Below, in pieces: positions 43,149 through 52,861 of a stretch of DNA of 64,000 bases. The stretch's first letter is position 1, and every line of letters begins with the position of its first letter. Source of the stretch: Chryseobacterium sp. (lineage in GTDB: Bacteria; Bacteroidota; Bacteroidia; Flavobacteriales; Weeksellaceae); contig NZ_JARBTK010000004.1 in assembly GCF_029240215.1 (NCBI RefSeq), positions 1 through 64,000 on the forward strand, in the 5' to 3' direction. The position numbers and the translations under genes are program-made. The notes below the pieces were generated by a model. That model searched no databases and was not told the origin of the DNA. It saw nothing but the letters and a program-made list of their open reading frames with translations.

Positions 43149-45050
43149 ATGATTTCGTCACACGATTTTCAGGAGCTTAAAAACAAAACCCTTAAACATT
43201 TTTGGGGTTATGACACCTTTAGAGATTCTCAAGGTGATATTATTGACTCTGTAATCACCGGAAAAGACACTTTGGTATTGTTACCAACCGGTGCAGGAAA
43301 ATCACTTTGTTATCAGCTTCCCGCTTTACTTAGAGAGGGAGTATGTCTTGTAATCTCTCCTTTATTGGCTTTAATGAAAGATCAGGTAAACCAATTAAAA
43401 TTCAGAGGAATTGAAGCTGAATATCTTTCTTCTGAACTTGATGATTTTGACGCAGAAGTTATTTACAACCGTTGTAAAGACGGATTAACCAAATTACTTT
43501 ATATTTCCCCGGAAAGATTAACAAATTTTCAGTTTATTCAACAAATTGAAGAAATACAGTTATCATTCATTGCGGTGGATGAAGCACACTGTATTTCTGA
43601 ATGGGGTCAAGATTTCAGACCGAGTTATCAAAACATTAAAGATTTCAGAAAAAACAATCCTGAGATTGCATGTTTGGCTTTAACAGCGACAGCAACACCA
43701 AAAGTTTTAGAGGAAATAAAAAATAAGCTTGAATTAAAAAAGCCGAACGTTTTTCAGAAAAGTTTTAAACGGGATAATATTAAAATTTTTTCAGAAGAAG
43801 TGTCTGACAAATATCAGCGGATTTTTAATATTTTAAAATACGCCAAAGAATCCGGAATCATCTATGTAAGGACGCGAAAGGATGCAGAACTACTTACCGA
43901 ATTTCTTCACAGAAATAAAATTACCAATGTAGATTATTTCCATGCAGGTTTAACGACAAAAGAAAAAAACGAAAGACAGAATTCCTGGAACAACAGTGAT
44001 CAGAACGTCTTGATTTCTACCAACGCATTCGGAATGGGAATCGACAAAGACAATGTGCGATTCGTTATTCACTTCTCCCCTTCTCAGTCGATTGAAAATT
44101 ATTATCAGGAAATCGGGCGTGCCGGAAGAGACGGAAAAAAAAGTTTTGCATTCATGCTTTGGAATCAGCAGGAAGTTTTAAATTTTGATCAGATTTTACG
44201 AAATCAGGTTCCCAATAAAGCGGAATTTCTGAAAATCATTTCCTATCTATATTCAAAATTTCAAGTGGCAGAATTTGAGCTTCCTGAAAAAGTTTTTCAA
44301 TTAAATATTTCCGGAATTCAGAATTTCACAAAACTATCGACAGCAAAAATTAAAAATGTTTTAAATTTTCTTCATACCCAGGAAATTATTTATTATAACA
44401 GCAGCAAAAGTTTGTCATCGCTGGAACTTTTGATCAAAGCAGATGAAATAGATCAGATTCCTCAAAAAGATGCTTATTTTATTGAACTTCTCCTTCGTTC
44501 AGTTTCAGGAATTACTACACACAAAGTAATGTTCAGCGAACAAAAAGTGAGTGATAAAATCGGAGTAAGCATTCATTTAATTAAAGAAAGATTAAAAGAA
44601 TTACAGCAGAAAAATTACCTTGAATATATTGACGGAGCTTTAGCTAGTGTAAAATTTCTGAAACCAAGAGACGAACGAGTGACCAATAGTATGTACTGGA
44701 AACTGTTTGAACAGATCCAGAAAAACAAGATTCAGAAGTGGGAAGAAATGAAATTTTATATCGAAGATTCCACTTACTGCAAAATAAAACTGATTCTTGC
44801 CTATTTTGGGGAGAAAAATTCAAAAAACTGCGGACAATGTACGGTTTGTGAAAAGAATAAAAAATCTATTTTTGGAAAAAATATGTCTTCTGAAATTGTT
44901 AATTTATTAGCTGAAAAGCCCGCAACCATAGAAGAACTTTCAATTCAGTTAAATTTTCTCCCAAAAGAAGATATTTTAGAAAACCTGATTTTTCTTTTGG
45001 ATTCCGGAAAAGTGAAAATGCTGAATTTCAGAACCTATGCGTTGACATAA
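43149..45050 (+). CDS. recQ: RecQ-type ATP-dependent DNA helicase
   Basis: This 633 aa helicase unwinds DNA 3' to 5'. The Walker A motif is LLPTGAGKSLCYQLPAL (about 43-59), motif II is VDEAHCISEWG, and motif VI is QEIGRAGRDGK. The Zn-binding domain has the Cys cluster CGQCTVC near residue 560. The C-terminal part has a winged-helix domain but no obvious HRDC. It is the short RecQ paralogue found in Bacteroidota. A 7-bp tandem repeat starts at its stop codon. Confidence 0.9.
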   Translation: MISSHDFQELKNKTLKHFWGYDTFRDSQGDIIDSVITGKDTLVLLPTGAGKSLCYQLPALLREGVCLVISPLLALMKDQVNQLKFRGIEAEYLSSELDDFDAEVIYNRCKDGLTKLLYISPERLTNFQFIQQIEEIQLSFIAVDEAHCISEWGQDFRPSYQNIKDFRKNNPEIACLALTATATPKVLEEIKNKLELKKPNVFQKSFKRDNIKIFSEEVSDKYQRIFNILKYAKESGIIYVRTRKDAELLTEFLHRNKITNVDYFHAGLTTKEKNERQNSWNNSDQNVLISTNAFGMGIDKDNVRFVIHFSPSQSIENYYQEIGRAGRDGKKSFAFMLWNQQEVLNFDQILRNQVPNKAEFLKIISYLYSKFQVAEFELPEKVFQLNISGIQNFTKLSTAKIKNVLNFLHTQEIIYYNSSKSLSSLELLIKADEIDQIPQKDAYFIELLLRSVSGITTHKVMFSEQKVSDKIGVSIHLIKERLKELQQKNYLEYIDGALASVKFLKPRDERVTNSMYWKLFEQIQKNKIQKWEEMKFYIEDSTYCKIKLILAYFGEKNSKNCGQCTVCEKNKKSIFGKNMSSEIVNLLAEKPATIEELSIQLNFLPKEDILENLIFLLDSGKVKMLNFRTYALT

Positions 45051-45096
45051 GCAATAAGCAATAAGCAATAAGCAATAAGCAATAAGCAATAAGCAA
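45049..45096. repeat. Tandem repeat of AAGCAAT, about six to seven copies
   Basis: Six full 7-bp units plus a partial one begin within the recQ stop codon and end before the fmt promoter region. Seven-bp tandem units can change number by slippage. Confidence 0.9.
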
Positions 45097-45152
45097 AACT
45101 AAAGACTTTCCCATTTTCAACCTTTTAATTTTTTAAATAAATTAAAGACCTT

Positions 45153-45160
45153 TATCTTTG
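45153..45160 (+). promoter_or_regulatory. -7 element of fmt
   Basis: TATCTTTG is a perfect TAnnTTTG box ending 4 bp before the ATG at 45165, so the mRNA would be almost leaderless. A clear -33 TTG is not visible. Confidence 0.35.
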
Positions 45161-45164
45161 CAAA

Positions 45165-46112
45165 ATGAAATCATTGAAAGTCGTATTTTTTGGTACGCCT
45201 GAGTTTGCAAAGACAGCTTTGGCAGCTATTCATCAATCAAATCATGAAGTTGTAGGCGTAGTGACAGTTGCCGATAAAGCAAGCGGACGCGGACAAAAGA
45301 TCAATCAATCTGCTGTAAAAGTTTATGCTGTTGAAAACAATCTTCATGTTTTACAACCCGAAAAACTTAGAAATCCCGAATTTTTAGAAGAAATAAAAAA
45401 CTTAAACGCTGATGTTTTCGTTGTCGTTGCCTTCAGAATGATGCCGAAAATTTTGTTTGAAATGCCGGCAATCGGAACCTTCAACCTGCACGCTTCTTTA
45501 CTTCCTGATTATCGTGGTGCTGCACCAATTAATTACGCTGTAATAAACGGTGAGGAAAAAACAGGAGCTACAACATTTTTCATTAATGAAAAAATAGACG
45601 AAGGAAATATTCTTTTACAGGAAGAAATTCAAATTTTACCTGACGAAAACGCAGGAAGTCTTCATGACAGACTAATGGAAATGGGGGCAAAATTAATTGT
45701 AAAAACGCTTGACGGCTTATCTGAAAATTCAATTACAGAAAAACCTCAACCACAGGTTGAGCATCCGAAAAATGCTTTCAAAATATTTAAAGAAGACACC
45801 AGAATTGACTTTAATAAATCATCAAAAGAAGTTCACCAGTTCATTTTAGGAATGTCACCTTATCCGGCAGCTTTCACGACTTTAAAAATTGGAGAAGAAG
45901 AAAAAGGACTGAAAATTTACGTTGGAAAATTTGAAATTTCTGATCACGGAAAAACTTCGGGCACTTTAGATATTTCAAAAAACGAATTTAAAATTTACAC
46001 AAAGGACGGAATTTACTTTCCTCTCGAATTGCAGTTAGAAGGAAAGAAAAGAATGAACGTCAAGGATTTTTTAAACGGATTTAGAAACTTTGACGAAATA
46101 AAAATGGCTTGA
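45165..46112 (+). CDS. fmt: Methionyl-tRNA formyltransferase
   Basis: This 315 aa enzyme formylates initiator Met-tRNA. It has the N-terminal FFGTPEFAK (about 8-16), NLHASLLPDYRGAAPI (about 107-122, with the catalytic His and the folate-binding region), TTFFINEKIDEG and an OB-fold C-terminal domain. Length is typical. A terminator hairpin overlaps its own stop codon (46101-46132). Confidence 0.95.
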   Translation: MKSLKVVFFGTPEFAKTALAAIHQSNHEVVGVVTVADKASGRGQKINQSAVKVYAVENNLHVLQPEKLRNPEFLEEIKNLNADVFVVVAFRMMPKILFEMPAIGTFNLHASLLPDYRGAAPINYAVINGEEKTGATTFFINEKIDEGNILLQEEIQILPDENAGSLHDRLMEMGAKLIVKTLDGLSENSITEKPQPQVEHPKNAFKIFKEDTRIDFNKSSKEVHQFILGMSPYPAAFTTLKIGEEEKGLKIYVGKFEISDHGKTSGTLDISKNEFKIYTKDGIYFPLELQLEGKKRMNVKDFLNGFRNFDEIKMA

Positions 46113-46132
46113 TAAACTCAAGCCATTTTTTT
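46101..46132 (+). terminator. Terminator overlapping the fmt stop codon
   Basis: A perfect 12-bp stem (AAAATGGCTTGA / TCAAGCCATTTT) with loop TAAAC contains the fmt TGA stop (46110-46112), followed by T residues. Confidence 0.8.
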
Positions 46133-46206
46133 ATTGTGAATTGTGAGTCGTCAATTTTGCTTCGCAAGTGAATTGTAAACGTAATCAAAAATTGACATTT
46201 TAATTT

Positions 46207-47328
46207 TTAAAGCTGAACCATTTCTGTCACCTCAACATCATAACCGCCAACTTGTGGTTTTACATTAGGGTTCTGAGTGATTACTTTAAATTTATTAATT
46301 CCTAAATTTTTAAGAATTTGCGTTCCGATACCGTAATCTCTGTAATTGAAAGCAGCTGTAGGATGTTTTTGCTGACCGTCCTGATAATTTAAAAACTGCT
46401 GAAGTTTCCTTAATGTATTTTCAGAATTAGATACATTATTAATGAAAATAATAGCGCCTTTGCCTGCTTCATTAATCATATTGGTTACTTTTTCTAACTG
46501 TGGTTTTTCACCATTGTTTAATCTTGTCAACACATCAAAATACGAATCTGAAGACTGTACTCTCACCAAAACCGGCTCATCAACCGTCCAAGTTCCTTTT
46601 GTTAATGCAAAGTGAATCTGGTCGTTAGAAGTTTCTCTGAAAGCTAGGAAATGAAAATCACCATAAGCTGTTTTCACATCTCTTTCTTCAATTCTGTCGA
46701 TAAGATTTCCTTTTTTAAGCTGATAATGAATCAAATCTTCAATAGAAATGATCTTCATATCATGTTTCTGAGCAAATGCATACAACTCAGGTAAACGAGA
46801 CATGCTTCCGTCATCATTCATGATTTCGCAGATCACACCACCTTCTTTCAAACCTGCAAGACAGGTAAGATCAATGGCTGCTTCTGTATGTCCGGCTCTT
46901 TTTAAAACGCCACCCTTCTTTGCACGAAGCGGGAAAATATGACCGGGACGCATGAAATCTGTAGGTCTGGACTTTTCGTCCATCAATGCTAAAATTGTTT
47001 TAGCTCTGTCACCTGCAGAAATACCTGTAGAAGTTCCGTCGCCCAAAAGGTCGACAGAAACAGTAAATGCAGTCTCTTTAGGATCACTGCTTCTGCTTAC
47101 CATGATATCAAGACCAAGCTCGTCACATCTCTTTTCTGGAAGCGGCATACAGATCAATCCTCTTCCGTGGAAAGCCATAAAATTAATAAGTTCAGGAGTT
47201 GTCAATTCAGCAGCGCATAGGAAATCTCCTTCGTTTTCTCTGTCTTCATCATCTACCACTATGATTATTTTACCATTTTTAAGGTCTTCAATAGCCTCTG
47301 GAATAGTATTTAATTTAATATCAGACAT
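46207..47328 (-). CDS. ribB: 3,4-dihydroxy-2-butanone-4-phosphate synthase, RibBX type
   Basis: The 373 aa protein has an intact DHBP synthase half: DDEDRENEGDFLCAAE (about 22-37), GHTEAAIDL and GLKEGGVICEIMNDDGSM. The second half looks like GTP cyclohydrolase II but lacks the Cys-rich zinc motif; where active RibA has a run like C-x-T-G-D-x-x-x-S-x-R-C, this protein reads SSDSYFDVLTRLNNG. So only RibB activity is expected. Such RibBX proteins are known. I start at ATG 47328 (MSDIKLN); the longer frame adds seven residues. Confidence 0.85.
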   Translation of the reverse strand: MSDIKLNTIPEAIEDLKNGKIIIVVDDEDRENEGDFLCAAELTTPELINFMAFHGRGLICMPLPEKRCDELGLDIMVSRSSDPKETAFTVSVDLLGDGTSTGISAGDRAKTILALMDEKSRPTDFMRPGHIFPLRAKKGGVLKRAGHTEAAIDLTCLAGLKEGGVICEIMNDDGSMSRLPELYAFAQKHDMKIISIEDLIHYQLKKGNLIDRIEERDVKTAYGDFHFLAFRETSNDQIHFALTKGTWTVDEPVLVRVQSSDSYFDVLTRLNNGEKPQLEKVTNMINEAGKGAIIFINNVSNSENTLRKLQQFLNYQDGQQKHPTAAFNYRDYGIGTQILKNLGINKFKVITQNPNVKPQVGGYDVEVTEMVQL

Positions 47329-47394
47329 TTTTACTTTAAATTTTCGCAAAGATACTCATAAAAATAAGCATCAACAATTAATATGAATGGTTTA

Positions 47395-48399
47395 TTAGGC
47401 TTTGGATAACGAGTCTGCGGCTCTTCTAATAATCTCGTATGATTGCAGTCTTTTCTGGTGGTCATAAATATGAGAATTGATCATCAATTCATCGACCTGG
47501 TATTTTTCCTGAAAGTTTTTAAGCTGTTCGGCAATTTCAGATTGGTTTCCGATAAAACTAAATTTCAGTTTCTGTAAAACCATCGATTTTTCTATTGGCG
47601 ACCAGATCTTATCCATATCTGTAACGGGTGCCGGGAAAGGCTTTCTGTCGTTTCTGATAATATTGATAAATGCCTGAAACAAAGTTGTGGAAAGCAAATG
47701 AGCTTCTTCGGAAGTTTCTGCCGCTACTCCATTCACGCAGGCAATAATGTAAGGTTTGTCCAAATATTTTGAAGGCTCGAAATGCTCTCTGTAAATTTTA
47801 AAAGCCATTTCCATTTGCTCCGGGGCGAAATGTCCGGCAAAAGCGTATGGAAGACCAAGCTCTGCAGCCAACCAAGCACTATCTGTACTCGATCCTAAAA
47901 TATACATTGGAATATCTAATCCTTCACCGGGAATCGCACGAACCAACGCATCAGAATTTTCTTTAGAAAAATAAGTTTGCAATTCTAAAATCTGTCTTGG
48001 GAATTGCTCGTTGATAATGGCAGGATTTCTTCCCAAAGCTTTCGCCGTCAAACCATCCGTTCCGGGAGCTCTTCCCAAACCAAGATCGATTCTTCCGGGG
48101 AAAAGAGATTCTAGGGTTCCGAATTGTTCGGCAATCACCAATGAACTGTGATTAGGAAGCATAATCCCTCCGGAGCCTACTCTGATTTTTTTTGTTCCGT
48201 TGGCAATGAAACCAATCAGAACAGATGTTGCAGAACTGGCAATGCTTTCCATATTGTGATGCTCGGCAAGCCAGAATCTTTTATAGTTTAAATTTTCAGC
48301 AAAGTTTGCCAAAGACAAACTGTCCTGAAAAGTATCATTAATGCTTTTTCCCTGCTTTACGGGAGCGAGGTCTAAAACAGATATTTCAAAGTTTTTCAT
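47395..48399 (-). CDS. LLM-class flavin-dependent oxidoreductase
   Basis: The 334 aa protein belongs to the luciferase-like monooxygenase superfamily. It has RFWLAEHHN (about 41-49), [23 protein letters not shown] and [11 protein letters not shown]. Substrate and electron donor are not evident; such enzymes often oxidise alkanes or sulfonates. I start at ATG 48399 (MKNFEIS); the 12 additional upstream codons look non-coding. It stands alone, upstream of ribB on the same strand. Confidence 0.85.
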   Translation of the reverse strand: MKNFEISVLDLAPVKQGKSINDTFQDSLSLANFAENLNYKRFWLAEHHNMESIASSATSVLIGFIANGTKKIRVGSGGIMLPNHSSLVIAEQFGTLESLFPGRIDLGLGRAPGTDGLTAKALGRNPAIINEQFPRQILELQTYFSKENSDALVRAIPGEGLDIPMYILGSSTDSAWLAAELGLPYAFAGHFAPEQMEMAFKIYREHFEPSKYLDKPYIIACVNGVAAETSEEAHLLSTTLFQAFINIIRNDRKPFPAPVTDMDKIWSPIEKSMVLQKLKFSFIGNQSEIAEQLKNFQEKYQVDELMINSHIYDHQKRLQSYEIIRRAADSLSKA

Positions 48400-48578
48400 A
48401 TTTAAACATTTTTCTTTTAGGAAAATGAAATACAAATTTAGAGTTAATAAATTTCATTAGTTACTTTTTGTAATTGATGGAATATATTGTGTACTGTGGG
48501 AAAAACTATTAGAAGAATGTCAATTTTAACAAACATTAAAACAACGAACTTTATCAAATATTTTACTAAATTTAAATT

Positions 48579-49025
48579 ATGAAATCAAAAATAATGTACC
48601 TGGAGAACAAATCAAGCGGTCATAATGGATTAGCATGGATTGGTTTTGTGGAATTTTCAAAATCCGGACAAACAATTTATTTTAATGGAAAAGCCTTGAA
48701 AAAACTGAAAAACCCAGGAACTCGGGGAAATTATTTTAACATTGAAACTGGTGAAGAATATTGGGTTTCAGGAATCAAAAAAAATGGGCAAGACAGACAT
48801 TGGTGTGGTGGCGGAAAAATTATGATTGATAAAAGCTTTATTGATGAGTATTTGAACCTGGTTGATTTTGATATTCTTGATGAGAGAAATTTCGAAATTA
48901 TTAAATTTGTGAAAACGGATAAAAGCAGATTTAACGAAATTGAAAATAAAGAAGTTGAATTCATGAATGAAAGCCGAACTGCAACGTATTGGGATAATAA
49001 CAAAAGAAAATTAAGTAGTATTTAA
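48579..49025 (+). CDS. Conserved hypothetical protein
   Basis: The 148 aa protein has a compact N-terminal region with WIGFVEFSKSGQTIYFNGKA (about 20-39) and GEEYWVSGIKKNGQDRHW (about 55-72), suggestive of a small beta fold. I recall similar sequence in many Bacteroidota genomes but no characterised function. A Met at position 6 is an alternative start. The next gene begins 2 bp after its stop, so they are likely co-transcribed. Confidence 0.65.
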   Translation: MKSKIMYLENKSSGHNGLAWIGFVEFSKSGQTIYFNGKALKKLKNPGTRGNYFNIETGEEYWVSGIKKNGQDRHWCGGGKIMIDKSFIDEYLNLVDFDILDERNFEIIKFVKTDKSRFNEIENKEVEFMNESRTATYWDNNKRKLSSI

Positions 49026-49027
49026 AA

Positions 49028-49477
49028 ATGAAAAATCTATATCTAATTCTAATATTTTTCTTATCAATTATTTCTTTAAAAAGCTGTAATGGTTATACTG
49101 AAGACAGTGCAATATTATTAGAAACAGATAAATATATTATTTATACCAAGAAGGAAAATATTAAACGAGTTTTTAAAAAATGGTTAGAAAGTCAAAAACA
49201 CAACTATTTCATTATCGATAATGATACAAATCTTTATAATGCGATTATTAAAAATGAAAATAATAACCCTTGGAATATATTCAAAATAGCTGATAGTTTG
49301 AAACAATCTGATCGATTGAATTATCATACAGCTTTTCTATTAGAAACAAATCAAGCGTACATCTTTAATAAAAGTTCTCACAAAGCAGAAAAATTAACCA
49401 TTGAAAAGTCTGATTCTGACAGAAAATTCAAAGTAGATGACACTATTATCTTACACGTAATTGATCGTATTTACTAA
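49028..49477 (+). CDS. Hypothetical lipoprotein
   Basis: The 149 aa protein has a hydrophobic N-terminus and a lipobox ending at Cys20 (SLKSC). The mature part is charged and unrecognised. It is coupled closely to the preceding gene (2-bp gap) and ends 1 bp before the convergent helicase gene's stop. Confidence 0.6.
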   Translation: MKNLYLILIFFLSIISLKSCNGYTEDSAILLETDKYIIYTKKENIKRVFKKWLESQKHNYFIIDNDTNLYNAIIKNENNNPWNIFKIADSLKQSDRLNYHTAFLLETNQAYIFNKSSHKAEKLTIEKSDSDRKFKVDDTIILHVIDRIY

Positions 49478-49478
49478 A

Positions 49479-51605
49479 CTACTTCCCTTTCTCCTTCAAA
49501 AAATTAAAATGATTAATCAAAATCCTGATTTCATTAAAATCAAAATCATTAGGCAACGCAGTTTTCCATTCGTTTAAAGTTTCTTTTGGATCAGTTTTAA
49601 AAGCCTTTTCGAAAGTTTTTATTTTATCTGAAGTAATCACTCTCGACAAATCAAGCAAACCTTGTTCGGCAAATCTTGCCAAATGTCCCAAGACCGTTTC
49701 TTTGACCAAACCTCTTTCCAAAGCGATTTCTGAAATGGTTTTCCCTTGTTCAAACAACTGGAAAGTCAAAACCTGAGAAGGAACTTTTGCAATTTTCATG
49801 CTGACTTCTTTGTCGTTTTTTTCGTCTAAAAGTTTCGTTTCCAAAAGATGAGCGGTTTTCAGACCATTCAGATAATCTTCAATATCTTCGAGCCAGCTTC
49901 TGAGTTCTTCATTATAATTTTTCAGACCTTTTACACCTTTTATTTCAGAATAAAATTCTTTTAACGGACTGAAAATTTTGTCTTTCACTTCACCGAAAAA
50001 GAAATTGACAGCACCTTTGGTTTTGTTTTCAATCTCGCTCCACTCATCAGTTTTATTGATGAAATTATTCACCTTCTGGAAAATAATTCGTTCTAATTTT
50101 TCAAAAATTTTACCCAAATTGACAACATCACGTTTCAATTGCAGGTAAAGTTGTTTAGATTTTGCGTGGTCGATGCTTTTTGTGGTAATCGAAAGATTAT
50201 TCCACAACTCTACTTCTTTTAAAAGCCATTGAGAATCTAAAGAACGAAGCACTTTTCTGATGCTGTAGTCATACTTTTCTCTGTTTAGAATTTCCTCAAC
50301 ATTGTCATTGGCAAAAGTATCACCCTGAAACTGCAAAATCCTGTTGTCTTTAAAAATAACTTCGGGAGTAATTTTAGATTTTAAAACAATACCTTCCAAA
50401 GTACGGCAACGCGATAATGCCACGTAAACCTGACCTGCGGTGAAACTTTTTCCGGCATCAATGATCACTTTATCAAAAGTTAAGCCCTGACTTTTGTGAA
50501 TTGTTACTGCCCAAGCCAATTTTATCGGAAACTGTTCGAAGCTTCCTAAAACTTCTTCTTTAATATTTTTTTCGCTGTCTAAAGAATATTTTTTTTGTTC
50601 CCAGACTTCTCTTTTTACGGTAATTTCTCTTTCACTTCCTTCAAGAACAACTTTGATTTCTTTTTCGTCTAATGCAGAAATCTCGCCTAATTTTCCGTTA
50701 AAATATTTTTTCTCACCAGAAATATCGTTTCTGATAAACATCACTTGAGCACCAATCTTTAATTCTAAAAATTGTTCGTTTGGAAACTGATTTTCTTTAA
50801 ACTCACCAAAAAGTTTTGCTTCAAAAGTTGACGGATCGACTTTTATTTCAGCCAATTTCTGCTGATTAATATCGTCTGCCAATTTGTTGTGCGAACAGAG
50901 ATAAATATAAGAATCTTCACCCGCATTAAAATCAGGATTATATCTTTCATTTAAATGTTCAAAATCAATATTGGCAACGTCACCATCACGGATTGCATTG
51001 AGAATTTCAAGAAACTCTTCATCAGTTTGACGATAAACTTTCGTTAATTCAATCGTCAGCAAAGGAATATCTTTGATTGCAAGACTGTCGAAAAAGAAAG
51101 GCGACTGATAAAACATTTTTAAAATGTGCTCATCTCTCACCACGGGCGGAAGCTGATACAAATCACCAATGAATAACATCTGAACACCGCCAAAACGCTG
51201 GTTGTTTCTCCGGATAAACCGCAGCGAAAAATCCATCATATCCAAAACATCGGCACGCAACATTGAAACCTCATCAATAATTAAAACCTCAACCTCGCGT
51301 AAAAGCTTGAGCTTATCTTTTCTGTATTTAAAATGTTGTTGAAGGTCTGCAATATTATTACCCAAACTCCCGTCAATTCTATCTGTCGTCGGTAAAAAAG
51401 TACGCAAGGGCAACCCAAACATGGAATGAATGGTTACGCCACCAGCATTGATTGCAGCAATTCCTGTAGGCGCTACGACAATGTGTTTCTTTCTGGTTTT
51501 TTTTACAAATTCGTTTAGGAATGTTGTCTTTCCCGTTCCTGCTTTTCCGGTAAGAAAAACGCTTCGGTTGGTATGTTCTATTAAGTCAAAAAAATGATTA
51601 TTCAT
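49479..51605 (-). CDS. PIF1-like helicase with C-terminal helix-turn-helix
   Basis: This 708 aa protein begins MNNHFFDLIEHTNRSVFLTG. Motif I is TGKAGTGKTTFLNE (about 19-32), Walker B is LIIDEVSML, and later helicase motifs include VTIHKSQGLTFDKV and the region VALSRCRTLEG. The C-terminal 100 residues hold a helix-turn-helix (ISEIALERGLVKETVLGHLARF) like that of Bacteroidota AAA/PIF1-family proteins. The start at ATG 51605 avoids an implausible 49-residue extension overlapping the divergent lipoprotein gene. Helicase activity on structured DNA is inferred. Confidence 0.85.
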   Translation of the reverse strand: MNNHFFDLIEHTNRSVFLTGKAGTGKTTFLNEFVKKTRKKHIVVAPTGIAAINAGGVTIHSMFGLPLRTFLPTTDRIDGSLGNNIADLQQHFKYRKDKLKLLREVEVLIIDEVSMLRADVLDMMDFSLRFIRRNNQRFGGVQMLFIGDLYQLPPVVRDEHILKMFYQSPFFFDSLAIKDIPLLTIELTKVYRQTDEEFLEILNAIRDGDVANIDFEHLNERYNPDFNAGEDSYIYLCSHNKLADDINQQKLAEIKVDPSTFEAKLFGEFKENQFPNEQFLELKIGAQVMFIRNDISGEKKYFNGKLGEISALDEKEIKVVLEGSEREITVKREVWEQKKYSLDSEKNIKEEVLGSFEQFPIKLAWAVTIHKSQGLTFDKVIIDAGKSFTAGQVYVALSRCRTLEGIVLKSKITPEVIFKDNRILQFQGDTFANDNVEEILNREKYDYSIRKVLRSLDSQWLLKEVELWNNLSITTKSIDHAKSKQLYLQLKRDVVNLGKIFEKLERIIFQKVNNFINKTDEWSEIENKTKGAVNFFFGEVKDKIFSPLKEFYSEIKGVKGLKNYNEELRSWLEDIEDYLNGLKTAHLLETKLLDEKNDKEVSMKIAKVPSQVLTFQLFEQGKTISEIALERGLVKETVLGHLARFAEQGLLDLSRVITSDKIKTFEKAFKTDPKETLNEWKTALPNDFDFNEIRILINHFNFLKEKGK

Positions 51606-51669
51606 CGCTGCAAAATTACGAAAAATGAAAATAAGGAACGAAATTTGATGACCACTAAAAAAAGTAATT

Positions 51670-52116
51670 ATGAAAAATTGGTTGATAAAAATTCCTGCAG
51701 TCGTATTATTTGCAAGTCTCACAATGGTTTCATGCAAATCTGCACAAAGCAATGACTCTGCGGAAATGCCAAAAGATATTTCGGAAAGACCTGCAGACGA
51801 AAGCTCCCAGAAATACGATGAAGCGCAATTAGATAAACTAAAAGCGTCTATAGAATCTATGGTTACTAAAGAAAAATGTACAAATGCTGCAGACTGGGCT
51901 TTCTCACCTTTAGGGACAAAAGCTTGTGGCGGACCAGTTTCATATATTGCTTATCCAAAGAAAAATGAAGCAACCATTCTTCCTAAAATTGAAGAATATA
52001 CCCAAAAGATGTCTGAATTTAACAAGAAATACAACATTACATCAGATTGTATGCTGGCTGCAGAACCAACCGGCGTAAAATGTCAGGCTGAAAAAGCAGT
52101 TTTAATTTATCCGTAA
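51670..52116 (+). CDS. Hypothetical lipoprotein
   Basis: The 148 aa lipoprotein has a lipobox ending at Cys22 (TMVSC). The mature part is acidic, with a four-Cys arrangement (KCTNAADWAF, ACGGP, DCML, KCQA) that could form disulfides. It is not recognised. It is divergent from the PIF1-like gene (64 bp apart) and ends with a terminator. Confidence 0.65.
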   Translation: MKNWLIKIPAVVLFASLTMVSCKSAQSNDSAEMPKDISERPADESSQKYDEAQLDKLKASIESMVTKEKCTNAADWAFSPLGTKACGGPVSYIAYPKKNEATILPKIEEYTQKMSEFNKKYNITSDCMLAAEPTGVKCQAEKAVLIYP

Positions 52117-52137
52117 TCAATCAGTTTTATATATAAT

Positions 52138-52177
52138 AAAAGCTCTGGCTAAAATTAGTTCAGAGCTTTTGTTTTTT
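52138..52177 (+). terminator. Intrinsic terminator after 51670-52116 gene
   Basis: The stem AAAAGCTCTG / CAGAGCTTTT flanks a 13-nt loop and is followed by GTTTTTTT. It lies between convergent genes and may serve both. Confidence 0.75.
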
Positions 52178-52194
52178 TATAGGAATTGAATAAA

Positions 52195-52710
52195 TTAATC
52201 TTTATACCAAGAAGAATATTTCACATAATTATTTGCAATTCTGTTTACTTCTCCTTCAAGTAAATCAGCTGAAATATCTTTTATTTTTCTGGCAGGAACC
52301 CCACCCCACACTTCGCCGGATTTGATATGTGTTCCTTGCGTAACTACAGATCCCGCACCAACGATAGAATTTTCTTCAACCAGACAGTCATCCATTACGA
52401 TAGATCCCATTCCAATTAAAACATTGTCCTTAATCCTGCATCCATGAACGATGGCGTTGTGACCTATGGAGACATTATTTCCAATTTCTAAAGGAAACTT
52501 TTCATACGTGCAATGCAACATGGCATTATCCTGTACATTTACCTTATCTCCCATTTTGATATAATTCACATCACCTCTGATGACCGCATTGTACCAGATG
52601 CTGCAGTCCTTTCCCATCACGACATCACCAATAATGGTTGCTGTTTCAGCCAAAAAAGTATTTTCTCCGATCTGCGGTGTTTTCCCTAAAAGTTCTTTTA
52701 CAAGTGCCAT
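52195..52710 (-). CDS. Gamma-carbonic anhydrase family protein
   Basis: This 171 aa left-handed beta-helix protein has hexapeptide repeats and the metal-binding histidines in NAMLHCTYEK (His near 67), IGHNAIVHGC (about 84-93). The family contains active carbonic anhydrases and inactive relatives; the catalytic Glu/Asn pattern should be checked. Soluble and trimeric by family. Confidence 0.88.
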   Translation of the reverse strand: MALVKELLGKTPQIGENTFLAETATIIGDVVMGKDCSIWYNAVIRGDVNYIKMGDKVNVQDNAMLHCTYEKFPLEIGNNVSIGHNAIVHGCRIKDNVLIGMGSIVMDDCLVEENSIVGAGSVVTQGTHIKSGEVWGGVPARKIKDISADLLEGEVNRIANNYVKYSSWYKD

Positions 52711-52756
52711 ATTTTTATTTTGAAAAATTGATAATGAGCTTATTCGAAATTATAAC

Positions 52757-52861
52757 TTGAAATCACAAATTGTAAATTACAGTGATAGCAAAAATCTAAC
52801 TCCCAACAGCCAGCTTCTAACTTCTAAATCCGTATTTTTGTATCTCAAATTTAAAGAAAAA
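52757..52861. repeat. Intergenic region with repeat-like sequence upstream of Nfu gene
   Basis: The gap contains short A/T-rich motifs such as AACTCCCAACAGCCAGCTTCTAACTTCTAA. From memory this composition is common in Chryseobacterium intergenic regions. I see no gene in it. Confidence 0.25.

Noticed and set aside
45049..45096. Possible CRISPR-like array
   Set aside because: The unit is only 7 bp with no spacers, so it is a simple tandem repeat.
46133..46200. Repeat-like sequence (GTGAATTGTGAGTCGTCAATT) after fmt
   Set aside because: Only short imperfect inversions are present and no second copy was found in the window.
46952..47386. 144 aa ORF on the plus strand
   Set aside because: It is antisense to the RibB domain, with a Ser-rich translation typical of shadow frames.
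51606..51752. Extended start for the PIF1-like helicase
   Set aside because: The extra 49 residues overlap the divergent lipoprotein gene and show no helicase similarity.
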